A stretch of DNA of 64,000 bases from Methanomicrobiales archaeon HGW-Methanomicrobiales-1 (GTDB lineage Archaea; Halobacteriota; Methanomicrobia; Methanomicrobiales; Methanospirillaceae), in NCBI GenBank assembly GCA_002839675.1, contig PGYM01000001.1, positions 486,683-550,682 on the forward strand. Reading direction: 5' to 3'. The notes under the pieces were generated by a model. It ran no database searches and was not told the DNA's origin. It saw only the letters and a list, made by a program, of their open reading frames with translations. The position numbers were made by a program, and so were the translations under genes. This document shows, one piece after another, positions 35,763-45,546 of the stretch (positions are counted from its first letter, which is position 1; the number at the start of each line of letters is the position of its first letter).

Positions 35763-38357
35763 TTACACTTTCGCGATCGTCAGGATCACATCGCCGACCG
35801 TGATCACATCCACCTGTGCGCCCTCTTCCATATACGAATATTTTGGTGTAAAGGCGTTCTCGGGAACTGCGGTTTCTGTGCCTTCGAGCATAATCGTTGC
35901 CGGCGGGTTTGCGAGTTGTTCCGGTGTGAGGGCCTTGATCGCGGCCATGAACGCCCCTGCCTGTTTGCGGAAGGTCGGCCCGATAACCGAGCGGTTGAAA
36001 TCGATATCGGTGATCACCCGGTCGAGTTTCGCTGCATCCGTGCGCCAGTGAACATCCGCATTGAGCGTGCGACCGGTATCGCCTTCGTCATTCACCGTGT
36101 GGGGTGCATAGATGGTGACTTTACCGAGCGGTGCATTGAGCGCAAGACCGGCGTCGTGCTTGTACTTGCGCACTTCGGCTACCACCTGCACGAGCAGGTT
36201 GCCTTCCATACGGGCTGCATCATCATCGTACGTGAATGCAACCCACGGCTGCTTGTGCACGCTCTTACCCGGGCTGAGGTGCGAGTAGCACTCCTCGGCA
36301 AAGTAGGGGGTGAACGGGGCAAGCAGCCGGCAGAGCGCATCGAATGCGGTGTGGAGTGCGAGGCATGCTCCCTTCCGGGATGCGTCGTCCTTGTACAGAC
36401 GGCCCTTGACCAGCTCGATGTAGTTGTCGGCCAGCACATCCCATGCGAACTCGCGGATAGCCTTGAGGGCGATGTCGAACTGGTAGGCTTCCAGTGCATT
36501 GCTGACCTGTTCAACCGTATCCGAAAGCCGGACGAGCAGCCAGCGGTCGGCAAGTGCGGTGATCTGCGTTTCGGGATCAAAACCCTCTTTCTCCAGCTGG
36601 ATTAAGGCGAACTTAGTGATGTTCCACATCTTGGTCTGGAACCGCGAGGCCGCAACCACATCGTTCCAGTTGAACATGATATCCGAGCCGGTTGCCGCAC
36701 CCATTGCTCCCCACTGGCGGAGTGCATCGGCGCCATACTTCACAAGGATCTCTTCGGGCACAATGATGTTGCCCCGGCTCTTGCTCATCTTGAAGCCATC
36801 TTCTCCGAGCACCATGCCGTTGACCAGGATCTCGTTCCAGGGTTTCTGGCCGGTGAGTGCTACTGAGCGCAGGATGGTATAGAACGCCCAGGTGCGGATG
36901 ATATCGTGGCCCTGCGGTCGGATCTGTGCCGGGAAGAACGGCGGTGTGCCATTGCCATCCCAGCCGGTTACGTTCAGCACCGAGATGGACGAGTCCATCC
37001 AGGTGTCGAGCACATCGACTTCTCCGGTAAATTCCGTGCTGCCACATTTTTTGCAGGGGTGCTTCGGGCTGACCTGCGTGGGATCGATCGGGAGATCCTT
37101 GTCTTCCGGTACGGTCATCTCGCCGCACTTTTTACAGAACCAGACCGGAATCGGGGTGGCAAAGATACGCTGCCGGGAGATACACCAGTCCCACTCCATC
37201 TGTTCCACCCAGTTCTCCATCCGGAGAAGCATGTGCTCGGGGAACCATTTGATCTGGTGGGCTGCATCGGCAATCTCCTTGGGTTTGATCTTCACAAACC
37301 ACTGGCGTTCGGAGAGGATCTCGATCGGCGTCTTGCAGCGCCAGCAGGTGCCAACGCGCTGGGCGAGTTTCTCCTGCCGCTTTAAGATATCCTGCGCTTT
37401 CATCTCGGCGATGATTGCGGTACGGCATTCGGTGGTATTCAGGCCCTTGTATTTGCCTGCGATTTCGGTCATCCGTCCCTGGCGGTCGATCGCTTTCCTG
37501 AGAGCAAGGTTGTGCTGTTTCCACCAGTGGACATCCTGCTTGTCCCCAAAGGTACAGATCATCACTGCGCCGGAACCAAATGCGGGATCGACTGCCTCAT
37601 CCAGTACCACCGGCACATCGTGACCAAAGAGCGGGACTTTCATGGTCCTGCCCTTCAGTTCGCGATAGCGTTCGTCTTCCGGGTGAACCGCAATCGCAAC
37701 ACAGGCTGCCAGCAGCTCCGGCCGGGTGGTGGCGATCTCCACGCCATCGAAATCGAAATAATTGAGCTGGGTCTCCCGGTCTTCATAGGCAACTTCGGCA
37801 AACGCGATTGCCGTCTCGCACCGGGTGCAGTAGTTCACCGGGTGCTCGCTCTGGTAGATGTAGCCCGACGCAAGCATGCGCAGGAACGAGAGCTGCGTCT
37901 TGCCGTAATACTTCGGCTGCATCGTGACGTACTCGTTTGACCAGTCCGTGGAGAATGCCATCTTCCGCAGCGTGATGCGCATCAGGCCGATGTTCTTTTC
38001 TGTGAGCTCGCGGCACATCCGCCGGAACTCTTCGCGGGAGACATCGTTTTTTGTGATATGGTTGAGCTCTTCGACTTTCACTTCGGTCGGAAGCCCGTGG
38101 CAGTCCCAGCCCTGCGGGAACATCACGTTGAATCCCTTCATCCGTTTGTAGCGGGCGAAGAAGTCGATGTAGCACCAGTTCAGGGCATTGCCGATATGGA
38201 AATTGCCGGTAGGGTACGGCGGGGGGGTGTCGATCACGAACTGCGGTTTTTTTGAGTTTTTGTCAAAATAGTGATCTTCATCGCGCCAGATACTGCGCCA
38301 GCGCTCCTCCACCTCTGCAAAATCATAATTTTTGGGTAGATCCTGTGATGACGCCAT
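35763..38357 (-). CDS. valS: Valyl-tRNA synthetase
   Basis: An 864-residue class I synthetase that charges tRNA-Val. The ATP site has [15 protein letters not shown] near residue 48 (HIGH variant HIGN) and KMSKSRGN near 515. The editing domain lies between them and includes [19 protein letters not shown]. The C-terminal anticodon-binding domain is present ([20 protein letters not shown]), and no long coiled-coil tail follows. [13 protein letters not shown] supports valine/isoleucine-type specificity. It is a single gene with its own promoter. Confidence 0.96.
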   Translation of the reverse strand: MASSQDLPKNYDFAEVEERWRSIWRDEDHYFDKNSKKPQFVIDTPPPYPTGNFHIGNALNWCYIDFFARYKRMKGFNVMFPQGWDCHGLPTEVKVEELNHITKNDVSREEFRRMCRELTEKNIGLMRITLRKMAFSTDWSNEYVTMQPKYYGKTQLSFLRMLASGYIYQSEHPVNYCTRCETAIAFAEVAYEDRETQLNYFDFDGVEIATTRPELLAACVAIAVHPEDERYRELKGRTMKVPLFGHDVPVVLDEAVDPAFGSGAVMICTFGDKQDVHWWKQHNLALRKAIDRQGRMTEIAGKYKGLNTTECRTAIIAEMKAQDILKRQEKLAQRVGTCWRCKTPIEILSERQWFVKIKPKEIADAAHQIKWFPEHMLLRMENWVEQMEWDWCISRQRIFATPIPVWFCKKCGEMTVPEDKDLPIDPTQVSPKHPCKKCGSTEFTGEVDVLDTWMDSSISVLNVTGWDGNGTPPFFPAQIRPQGHDIIRTWAFYTILRSVALTGQKPWNEILVNGMVLGEDGFKMSKSRGNIIVPEEILVKYGADALRQWGAMGAATGSDIMFNWNDVVAASRFQTKMWNITKFALIQLEKEGFDPETQITALADRWLLVRLSDTVEQVSNALEAYQFDIALKAIREFAWDVLADNYIELVKGRLYKDDASRKGACLALHTAFDALCRLLAPFTPYFAEECYSHLSPGKSVHKQPWVAFTYDDDAARMEGNLLVQVVAEVRKYKHDAGLALNAPLGKVTIYAPHTVNDEGDTGRTLNADVHWRTDAAKLDRVITDIDFNRSVIGPTFRKQAGAFMAAIKALTPEQLANPPATIMLEGTETAVPENAFTPKYSYMEEGAQVDVITVGDVILTIAKV

Positions 38358-38515
38358 TGTCGCAGATGTTTGTCGTTGTAATAAAATATAGTAATCGGAT
38401 TCCCCAGCGATGGTCAGGGGTAATCTCCGTCTGTGGGGACATCAACCCGGTCTCATTGGGATAAAGTCATAAGGATAAAGCTCTTTTTTTTGTTACAACA
38501 ACACATGATGTACTA

Positions 38516-39721
38516 ATGGTGCGACAAAGAGGACTTGGCTATGCAGCCGCTATTACTGGTGCAGCTATCCTTGTAGGCCCCTATCTCAAGCCGGCCTGGC
38601 TCATGGGAATTGTCGTGATCCTGTTCGCTCTTATCCTCTGGCGATTTTTCGATACCAAATATCTCAGTTATGCCATGTGCGCACTCGGCGCCCTGTATGG
38701 CGTCACGCTCCTGCCGTTCTTTGTCTTTGCCACATCGCTTGCAATGATCGTGCTGGGAGAACTCGTCTTCCAGACGGGCGCCGATGATCTCAATACGTAC
38801 CTGTATTACGTTATCTCGACTGCATGGGCAGGAGTCCTGGTCATGGCGTACCTGAACGAGCGGGCGTTTCTTACCATCATCTTCGGTATCATCGCGGCCG
38901 TTCTCCTAAAAGTGATCCTGCTCAAGTACGAGGACTCGCTGATTCTCGAAGCCATTGGTGTTGCCATGACGATGTGGCTGATCCAGGAGCTCAATTACCA
39001 GGTGAATCTCCAGCTGGTGGTTGCGGCGGTGATCGTCGGGTTTACGTTCGGCTACTTTGCTTTCCGTGCAAAAACCGCAGACCTCTCCGGGCTCTTCTCC
39101 GCTGCGCTCGTGGGAATTATCCTCTTAGTCTTTGCCGATGTCCGGTGGTTCATGATCATGCTCGCGTTCTTCATCCTTGGTTCCCTTGCCACCAAGTACA
39201 AGTTTGAATACAAAAAGCGGATCGGCGTTGAGCAGGGGCGTGGCGGGGCACGGGGATACCGGAATGTCTTTGCCAACGGGATCGTTGCCGCAGCTGCGGC
39301 AGTGCTCTATGGCGTTTTCCAGCAGCCGATCTTTATTGTGATGTATGTCGGCTGCGTGGCCACGGCCGCGGCCGATACGCTGGCAAGCGAGATTGGGGTC
39401 ACCGGCGGTATTCCCTACATGATTACCACGCTGAAAAAAGTGCCCATCGGTACGAACGGGGGGGTAACCCTTGTCGGTCAATCGGTTGCGCTTGCCGGTG
39501 GTCTGGTTGTTTCGCTGGTTGCTCTCCTGCTGGGAGTCATCACCCTTCCCATGGCAATTATCTGTACGTTCGCCGGGTTTGTCGGCACGAATATCGACAG
39601 CCTGGCCGGTGCAACCTTCGAGAACCGGGGCATCTGGGGCAATGCCGGTACGAACCTGATCGCAACTATTGGTGGCGGACTGGTAGCGATGGGGCTGTTC
39701 TTTGCGTTCCACCTGAATTAA
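38516..39721 (+). CDS. DUF92/TIGR00297 integral membrane protein
   Basis: A 401-residue protein with about ten membrane helices. The C-terminal two thirds match the DUF92 family: GARGYRNVFANGIVAAAAAV, ADTLASEIGVTGG and FVGTNIDSLAGATFENRG are its conserved loops. Plant and cyanobacterial relatives (VTE6) phosphorylate phytyl phosphate, so a polyprenyl-phosphate kinase role in isoprenoid lipid or dolichol metabolism is possible. The archaeal reaction is unproven. The start at 38516 has no obvious ribosome site and may be near-leaderless. Confidence 0.82.
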   Translation: MVRQRGLGYAAAITGAAILVGPYLKPAWLMGIVVILFALILWRFFDTKYLSYAMCALGALYGVTLLPFFVFATSLAMIVLGELVFQTGADDLNTYLYYVISTAWAGVLVMAYLNERAFLTIIFGIIAAVLLKVILLKYEDSLILEAIGVAMTMWLIQELNYQVNLQLVVAAVIVGFTFGYFAFRAKTADLSGLFSAALVGIILLVFADVRWFMIMLAFFILGSLATKYKFEYKKRIGVEQGRGGARGYRNVFANGIVAAAAAVLYGVFQQPIFIVMYVGCVATAAADTLASEIGVTGGIPYMITTLKKVPIGTNGGVTLVGQSVALAGGLVVSLVALLLGVITLPMAIICTFAGFVGTNIDSLAGATFENRGIWGNAGTNLIATIGGGLVAMGLFFAFHLN

Positions 39722-40117
39722 CGGGGCCTGCCTTTTTTGCCGATGTTGTTTTGGGATTTTATTATTGTCGCCGATTTTTCTTCGCTGCCCTTTGGATTTT
39801 GAAACCGGCCAGACTGAGAAAGTAAATTTTATAGACCGGGGCTGATGCCCTATGCCCTTATACCCGCCTTTACGATCGACCCCGCTGTTCATGACTGGTT
39901 GCTCCCGCGGCGGAGCGATGACTGTTTTTAGAAATTTTGCCAGAGCAGATGGTCGAGAGCAGGTCACCGGGCAGATCCCCGGGCTTATCCGCAGATCTCT
40001 GTGCATTCCCTAAAAAGAGCGCTTGTAAGCTGCATACAATGGTGGTGCAAAAAATCAAAAAAAATCTGGTTGATTTGCCGGAGCCTGAAGGATTTTTAAA
40101 AAATCCCCAAGACGGCT
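39722..40117. other. Intergenic region between convergent genes
   Basis: A 396-base gap. A TATA-like aaattttatag near 39826-39836 points right, but no gene follows within 250 bases. GGATTTTTTAAAAATCC-like inverted arms at 40090-40106 with A/T flanks could end the minus-strand membrane-protein gene. Nothing else was recognised. Confidence 0.4.
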
Positions 40118-40963
40118 TTAATATTTGTACCAGCGTCCCTTGCTGTCAAATTCCCCGGAAGTGGCTTCCGGGCTGACCGGGACTGACGCCTTGGTGAGCG
40201 AGCGGAAGAAGCATGCCTTGTAGGTCGTGAGGATGGGCAGGAGTACCAGAAAGCCAAGGAAGAGGCAGACTGCGGTTATTACCGTCCCGTCAGCCCCGAT
40301 AATGCCGACCAGCTGTTCCGGTGTGAATGTCGCGATCTGCGTCTCGTTGAAGTGCGTAAGGGGTTCGAGTTTATCGTACAGCGCCGCTTCCCAGACCATC
40401 ATGAGCGAGAACATAATCGTGAAGCATACCGCAGCGGAGATGACAAAGAACCCGAGAACCCGGCCCGACTGGACGCTCACCAGTCCGATACTGCGCCGGA
40501 TGGCGTCAAAAACCCGCAGGTTTTCAAATACTGCTGCCGTGTCAAAGAAAATGGTGAAGAATATTACCGGCACAAGAATGCAGAAGGCAAAAATCCCCAC
40601 AAACTCCTGGTCCACCGGGATCCCGGCAAACGAGAACGTTATCGCGACAAGGGAAACGAGAATCAGCGTGCAGAAGATGATCACCAGCAGGGGCAGCAGC
40701 ACCCGGAAGAAATACTGGATGCTACTGTTGATGAGTTCGCGGATATTTCCGCTCCCGTTCATGATCAGGACATAACTTCCGGTAATCAAAAAGAAGGAAA
40801 TAAGTGAACAGATCAGGATGAAGCGGCTGGCAAAGAAGCTGCCCTCATTATTGTAGATCATCCAGATACCCGCAGCAAAAATTCCGGTAACCAGCCCCGG
40901 GATCCAGAGTGCCGGGATGCTCCGGAGCAGCCCGAGGGCTTCTTTGAGTTCTTCCAGAACCAT
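40118..40963 (-). CDS. Unknown polytopic membrane protein
   Basis: A 281-residue protein with about six membrane helices and a polar C-terminal tail ending KGRWYKY. It resembles archaeal DUF-type membrane proteins whose helices include a conserved DAIRRSIGLV segment (here FENLRVFDAIRRSIGLVSVQ), similar to the membrane domain of glycerophosphodiesterase-like proteins. The function is unknown. It starts 2 bases after the upstream pyruvate-kinase-domain gene stops, so the two are cotranscribed. A TTG at 40969 is an alternative start. Confidence 0.7.
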   Translation of the reverse strand: MVLEELKEALGLLRSIPALWIPGLVTGIFAAGIWMIYNNEGSFFASRFILICSLISFFLITGSYVLIMNGSGNIRELINSSIQYFFRVLLPLLVIIFCTLILVSLVAITFSFAGIPVDQEFVGIFAFCILVPVIFFTIFFDTAAVFENLRVFDAIRRSIGLVSVQSGRVLGFFVISAAVCFTIMFSLMMVWEAALYDKLEPLTHFNETQIATFTPEQLVGIIGADGTVITAVCLFLGFLVLLPILTTYKACFFRSLTKASVPVSPEATSGEFDSKGRWYKY

Positions 40964-40965
40964 GA

Positions 40966-41556
40966 TCAACGGTTCCTTGGCATGGCCACGATCTCGCGCA
41001 CCTGGAGATCGAAGAAGTTTCCGGTGTGCGCAGGCTTAATCACACAGACCGTATCTGCACCACTCGCGGTACCGCCGACCGCGATGACCTCTTCACTAAT
41101 GCCGATGGCACCCTGGTCAGCAGCAATGAGAATGCATTCGACTGCGACCTTGAGCCCGACAGCAACCGTGCGCCGGAGGGATTCAGCGATTGCATCGGAG
41201 CGCGACCCGCCGCCGATCTTGGGTGAGCGGGAGATTGCCCGTTCCAGTCCCGAGAGCGCGTGCGTGCCGGTCACAATCTTCACACCCTGTCCGCGCAGCC
41301 GGTCTGCGATCTCCTGCGAGAACTCCCACTCACCGGGTTTTGCAAAGCCCATGACATGCGAGACAACGATGAGGTTCAGGCCCGATCCTTTCATGGCAGT
41401 GAAGAAGACTTCCGCCGTTGCGCCGGAGGTGCTCGCAACCACGATGGTTTTGAGGCTGAGTTCTTTGGCGCGCTCAATGGCAAACCGGGCAGCATCGGCA
41501 GTATTTGCCTCACCCGGCTTTTCGAAATACCAGATTTTCTTTTGTGTAAACGTCAT
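40966..41556 (-). CDS. Stand-alone pyruvate-kinase C-terminal-domain protein
   Basis: A 196-residue protein consisting only of a pyruvate kinase alpha/beta (C-terminal) domain. TIVVASTSGATAEVFFTA and later GADTVCVIKPAHTGNFFDLQ are the recognisable parts. It has no catalytic barrel, so it cannot be a pyruvate kinase. In true pyruvate kinase this domain binds the effector. Free-standing copies are common in methanogens and might bind a small phosphorylated ligand. Cotranscription with a membrane protein is suggestive. The role is unknown. Confidence 0.82.
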   Translation of the reverse strand: MTFTQKKIWYFEKPGEANTADAARFAIERAKELSLKTIVVASTSGATAEVFFTAMKGSGLNLIVVSHVMGFAKPGEWEFSQEIADRLRGQGVKIVTGTHALSGLERAISRSPKIGGGSRSDAIAESLRRTVAVGLKVAVECILIAADQGAIGISEEVIAVGGTASGADTVCVIKPAHTGNFFDLQVREIVAMPRNR

Positions 41557-41654
41557 AAGTACCTTTTATTAAGCCGGGATGGAAAAACTTTGTCAGATTC
41601 TTACCAGATCTTATTGATAGTTTTACGATCTATTATTCACACAAGGAGCCAGAT

Positions 41655-42824
41655 ATGATTACCCTAGCGCTTGCAGGCAAACCAAACTGCGGAAAATCCA
41701 CGTTTTTTAAGGCCGCTACCATGGCAAACGTCGAGATTGCCAACTATCCTTTTACGACCATCAACCCGAACTTCGGTGTCGGGTACGTGCGGGCAAAGTG
41801 CCCGTGCCATGACCTCAAGCTCACCTGCACGCACTGCGTGGATGGCAACCGGTTCGTTGCGGTGAACTTAATCGATGTAGCCGGTCTCGTGCCCGATGCC
41901 CACAAGGGCAAGGGCCTGGGCAACCAGTTCCTCGACAACCTCCGGCAGGCGGATGCGATCCTCCACGTGATCGACGCGAGCGGCGGCACTGACAGCGAGG
42001 GTAACCCGGTGGGCGTGGGCAACCATGACCCGGCAGAAGATATCAAGTTCCTCATCTACGAGATGACGATGTGGGTCCACGGGATCCTGGACAAGCACTG
42101 GACCCGGATCAGCCGGCAGTCGCAGGGCAAGGGATCGGCTATCGAGCTGGGCATTGCAGAGACGTTTGTTGGCCTTGGCATCACCACGGAAGATGTGCGC
42201 GATATCGAACTGGAACTCAAGATCGACTTAGTCCATGCATCGATTGAGGATCTCATCCCCCTCTGCGCAGAGATCGTGAAGATCTCAAAACCGATGCTGG
42301 TCATCGGCAACAAGATCGATGAGACGCCCGAGGCGCTGCGCACGAAACTCGCAGCCGCCAAGGTAGCATTTGTGAGCGCGGCCTCTGAACTTGCGCTTCG
42401 TAATGCAGCGGGTGCGCACATGATCCAGTACCTGCCGGGCGATGAGGAGTTTAAGATCGCCAATGAAGGCACGCTGACTGCGCCCCAGAAGGCCGGGCTC
42501 GCGAAGATTGCGGAACTGATGAAGCAGAACCATGGCACGGGCGTGCAGCAGGCCATCAACCGGGCAGTCTACGAGTTACTCGATATGATCGTTGTCTACC
42601 CGGTAGAAGATGAGAACCACTTCTGCAACAAGCAGGGCGATGTGCTGCCCGATGCGTTCCTGATGAAGAATGGCTCGACCCCCCACGATCTCGCGTTCCA
42701 GGTGCACACGGATATCGGTAAGGGATTCCTGTATGCAGTGGATGCCCGGACCAAGATGCGCATCAAGGAAAATCACATTCTCAAGAACGGCGACATCATC
42801 AAGATCGTGAGTGCGGCCAAGTAG
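41655..42824 (+). CDS. YchF/OBG-family translation-associated P-loop NTPase
   Basis: A 389-residue OBG-family NTPase. The P-loop is AGKPNCGKSTFF at residue 6, switch/G3 is VNLIDVAGLVPDAHKGKGLG near 75, and the specificity loop is VIGNKIDE. A small CxC...CxxC insertion (CPCHDLKLTCTHC) near residue 52 could bind zinc. The last 75 residues form a TGS domain. Relatives bind ribosomes, and some prefer ATP to GTP. A good aaggag ribosome site precedes the ATG. The gene stands alone. Confidence 0.9.
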   Translation: MITLALAGKPNCGKSTFFKAATMANVEIANYPFTTINPNFGVGYVRAKCPCHDLKLTCTHCVDGNRFVAVNLIDVAGLVPDAHKGKGLGNQFLDNLRQADAILHVIDASGGTDSEGNPVGVGNHDPAEDIKFLIYEMTMWVHGILDKHWTRISRQSQGKGSAIELGIAETFVGLGITTEDVRDIELELKIDLVHASIEDLIPLCAEIVKISKPMLVIGNKIDETPEALRTKLAAAKVAFVSAASELALRNAAGAHMIQYLPGDEEFKIANEGTLTAPQKAGLAKIAELMKQNHGTGVQQAINRAVYELLDMIVVYPVEDENHFCNKQGDVLPDAFLMKNGSTPHDLAFQVHTDIGKGFLYAVDARTKMRIKENHILKNGDIIKIVSAAK

Positions 42825-43014
42825 GGAAATCATTTTTCTCTGATAGAGAAGGAAATTTTTTTTTATTTTGTTGATTAGCCGAAAGTGCCGGTTTTTTTCA
42901 TGCAAATTCCTGAACGATGCATGCTCCGGATAACCGTTTACTCTGCGGAAGATTCCCGGCAAAAGTGATTTGATGGAATATACAGAATAACCAGTCGGGA
43001 TTATAGGTACTGCT

Positions 43015-43371
43015 ATGGTGTTGCACAATCTCGAACATCGTGCAGAAAAACTTCTGCCACAAAAGGAATTTTATAAGCGCCTCATGTGGTTTGGTCTCCT
43101 GTCGCTGGGTATCATCCTCCTGTCTCTGGGCGTGGGAATCCTGGGATATATGTCATTTGAGGGCCAGGACCTGATCGATGCCTTCCTCAATGCCGCGATG
43201 CTCATGGGGGGCATGGGGCCGGTCAATGTACTGAATACCAGTGGAGGAAAGATCTTTGCAGGACTTTACGCGATGTACTGCGGGTTTATCCTGATATTTT
43301 CCGTTGCAATTTTCATGACGCCCATATTCCACCGCCTGCTCCACCGGTTCCACCTGGAAGGAAGGGAATAA
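43015..43371 (+). CDS. Small conserved membrane protein
   Basis: A 118-residue protein with two to three membrane helices. Between them lies AFLNAAMLMGGMGPVNVLNT, a segment I have seen in short bacterial and archaeal membrane proteins of unknown function. The last helix is followed by RLLHRFHLE. The pore-like GGMGP loop is reminiscent of ion-channel turns, but no selectivity filter is present and I do not infer a channel. It is a single gene, with a weak ribosome site at its start. Confidence 0.75.
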   Translation: MVLHNLEHRAEKLLPQKEFYKRLMWFGLLSLGIILLSLGVGILGYMSFEGQDLIDAFLNAAMLMGGMGPVNVLNTSGGKIFAGLYAMYCGFILIFSVAIFMTPIFHRLLHRFHLEGRE

Positions 43372-43595
43372 CTGCATTCGTTCCCCCTCCTTCCGGAACA
43401 TCCTCCCCATTTCGGGATATACAGCACTGGCAGGGATCTCACGATTCAAATGCCGGGGTCCTGCGGCGCAGTATCCCGATCCGCCCGTCAGAGTATGACG
43501 GGTGTCATACAATTGTCAGACAATCCAGCCGCTCTTTGCAAAAACAGCGGCAAAAAATCCCTTTTTCTGGCTGAAAACAGCATTTTCCCCGCAAG

Positions 43596-43608
43596 CCTTA
43601 TATAATGA
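43596..43608 (+). promoter_or_regulatory. TATA-box promoter of the gene at 43658
   Basis: CTTATATAATG forms a textbook archaeal TATA box 50-60 bases before the ATG. An exact aggaggtga Shine-Dalgarno at 43645-43653 follows at optimal spacing, suggesting strong expression. Confidence 0.65.
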
Positions 43609-43657
43609 AAATTCGAACAGGAGAAATACCTAGAAAAAAATGGTAGGAGGTGAAGTC

Positions 43658-43978
43658 ATGAGTGGAGAAATATACCAGGCACAGGTGATTCGGAATTTCT
43701 TTGAGTGCATCACAGGAACCGACCGGAACTTAACCCGCATCTACATGTGCGTAATGAGTCTTGCAAAACTCCGTATGGAGTCTCCCGAGAGAATGTCGGC
43801 CCTTGTCGACCAGCTCAGGAAGAGCAAGATGCAGAAGGAGTTGTCCGTTGACATCCTCGATTACATGTGCGATGCAGCGAACCAGATCGAACTCAGTATG
43901 GTCCAGACCGCGTTCGGTGTCAAGGATATCCGTGAAGTTGCTCAGGACTTCGGCGGTATTAGTATGGACAGTTTATAA
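43658..43978 (+). CDS. Unknown small helical protein, probably highly expressed
   Basis: A 106-residue soluble, all-helical protein of unknown family. Helices are suggested by AQVIRNFFECITG, LTRIYMCVMSLAKLRM and VDILDYMCDAANQIELSMVQ; three cysteines are spread through it. The ATG at 43658 is preferred over 43640, since the former is 4 bases after a perfect ribosome site. A strong TATA box precedes it and T8 follows the stop. These signals support a real, well expressed gene. I cannot assign a function. Confidence 0.75.
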   Translation: MSGEIYQAQVIRNFFECITGTDRNLTRIYMCVMSLAKLRMESPERMSALVDQLRKSKMQKELSVDILDYMCDAANQIELSMVQTAFGVKDIREVAQDFGGISMDSL

Positions 43979-44165
43979 TCTTTTTTTTGGCTGGTTTTGA
44001 GGTAAGATTTTCGTTAAGCCTGTCGTTTTTTCTTTTAATAGGTTTTATGTACGAGGTGTGGATTGCGATCGGTTTTTTCAACCTTTGTAATGAATCATCT
44101 TTTTTTTTTAATATTATTGAGTTAAAACGCTAGCTTGATTATATCGTAGACTATTTTACATTCAT

Positions 44166-44561
44166 ATGTCAACTGGCACGACTTCCACACCAATAAAAGA
44201 TTTTATCAAATCAGCACTGTTGCAAATTAAGGAGGCACTCCCTAATGATGCAAGAATAGATGGTGTCATAAATATTGAATTGTCTACTGTTGTTCAAAAG
44301 GGAAAAGGTGGAAAATTTGATATTAATGTTGTAAATTTTGGTGCAGATGTATCTGAAAATCAAACACAAAAAATCTCTATACCAATACGAATACTTACAG
44401 AAACTGGTCTTACTGTCGAAGCTGCATTAAAGGCAAAGGCAGAGTCCAAAAAAACTCGATCTGAAGCTGATAGAATTGCTGATGAACAAAGAATTGAAGA
44501 ATTAAAACAGCCACGAGCACTTCCTGATCTTTCAATGGCATCATTTGGTGGAATAAAATAA
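44166..44561 (+). CDS. trypco2-like (trypsin-co-occurring domain) protein, AT-rich
   Basis: A 131-residue protein. Residues 8-80 resemble the trypsin-co-occurring domain 2: an amphipathic helix (IKDFIKSALLQIKEAL), then alternating strands INIELSTVV, KFDINVVNFG and TQKISIPIRI. A charged helix follows. Such domains occur with trypsin-like proteases in bacterial conflict systems, but no protease or other partner lies near here. Codons and base content are much more AT-rich than in neighbouring genes, pointing to transfer. A gattatatcg TATA-like site 20-30 bases upstream suggests a nearly leaderless mRNA. Confidence 0.65.
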   Translation: MSTGTTSTPIKDFIKSALLQIKEALPNDARIDGVINIELSTVVQKGKGGKFDINVVNFGADVSENQTQKISIPIRILTETGLTVEAALKAKAESKKTRSEADRIADEQRIEELKQPRALPDLSMASFGGIK

Positions 44562-45546
44562 GATTTTAATCTCAACTCTGTGGAATGATTGTCTACAAGT
44601 GTCAGATGCCATCCTCAAATACGATGCCCCCGCCGCGCCCGAAGGGGCGCCCCCGCGCCGGTTCAGGAACCGGCATCCCCATTAAACCGCCCCGCCCAGC
44701 GACCCCCCGCAGGGGGGGCTCCCTCATTTTTTCAAATGCCTACCAACAAACAAACCAAAAGGGGGGGGAGGTACCCTGTCCAAACTTCGAGAGGGGGATA
44801 CCTACCCCACCCACCCCCACTCCAAAACCCGAGAGGGGGATACCGGCCCTGCCTACCCCCACTCTTACGAAAGACAGGGTACCACCCCCCTCCGGTTGCA
44901 CGCACCCGGCTACGGTTTCCGCTGGAGTCATGACTGAACTTCCCTTTCCTCACACAAAATAAAAAGGGGGGACCCCCCCACTCAAAAGTACGAGAGGGGG
45001 TACCCTACCCCCCTGTCCAAAAAGAGAGTGGGGGTATACCCACCCCCTCTCCAAAAAACGAGGGGGGGATACCTGCCCTGCCTACCCCCCCTCCAAAGTA
45101 AGAGGGGGGGTCCCCCTCCCCCCCTGTCGTACGAAATAATTCTCCCTTTGCCGCATGAACCGGAGCAGTGGTTCGCGTGGAGTCACGACGGAGATGGTAT
45201 CGCACGGCCGGGTGTCCGGAACGGAGGATACCCCCTCTCATTGCCAAGACAGGGTACCACCCCCTCCCCCCCTCCAAAAAATGAGGGGGGGATACCCGCC
45301 TTACCTACCCCCCCTCCAAAGTAAGAGAGGGGGTCCCCCCACCCCCACTCTTGCGCAAGACAGGGTACCCCCCTTGTTATGCGATCGGTCAACCTTGCTT
45401 GAACCAGGACAGGGACACCCTGTCAGTCCAGCACCGGGAATCGTCCCGGAAAAACAGATTCCGCGTGCATGACAACCGAGACGGCTAAATCCTCTTCGTT
45501 TCTAAAAAATAGTTTTAATTGCAGTCCGTGATATACTCTCAGAAAA
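44562..45546. other. Large gene-free gap occupied by hairpin repeats
   Basis: A 985-base gap. Reading frames here are translations of C/G runs (repeating Pro, Gly and Tyr) and are not credible genes. It contains the G/C-run hairpin array described separately. The last 150 bases before the CNNM gene are ordinary AT-rich sequence with a tgatatact TATA-like element near 45528. Confidence 0.7.
44700..45380. repeat. Array of C5/G5-armed hairpin repeats
   Basis: Eight variants of GAG(A)GGGGG-N-TACC or TCCC start near 44789, 44831, 44992, 45025, 45060, 45101, 45283 and 45324. Most are preceded by a complementary CCCCC(A/C)CTC arm and a CAAA-type loop, so each unit folds into a hairpin. GACAGGGTACC recurs near 44873, 45249 and 45359, and CCCTGCCTACCCCC occurs twice. 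Non-repetitive islands such as 44892-44960 and 45125-45230 share GGAGTCA-GAC pieces, suggesting old duplication of a larger unit. Confidence 0.75.

Noticed and set aside
42947-42956. GGAAGATTCC as a possible NrpR site
   Set aside because: The spacer is 2 bases instead of 6 and it is not positioned next to a TATA box.
44585-45472. Several Pro/Gly-rich frames in the hairpin array
   Set aside because: They are translations of C and G runs, exist on both strands at once, and change frame with every repeat unit.
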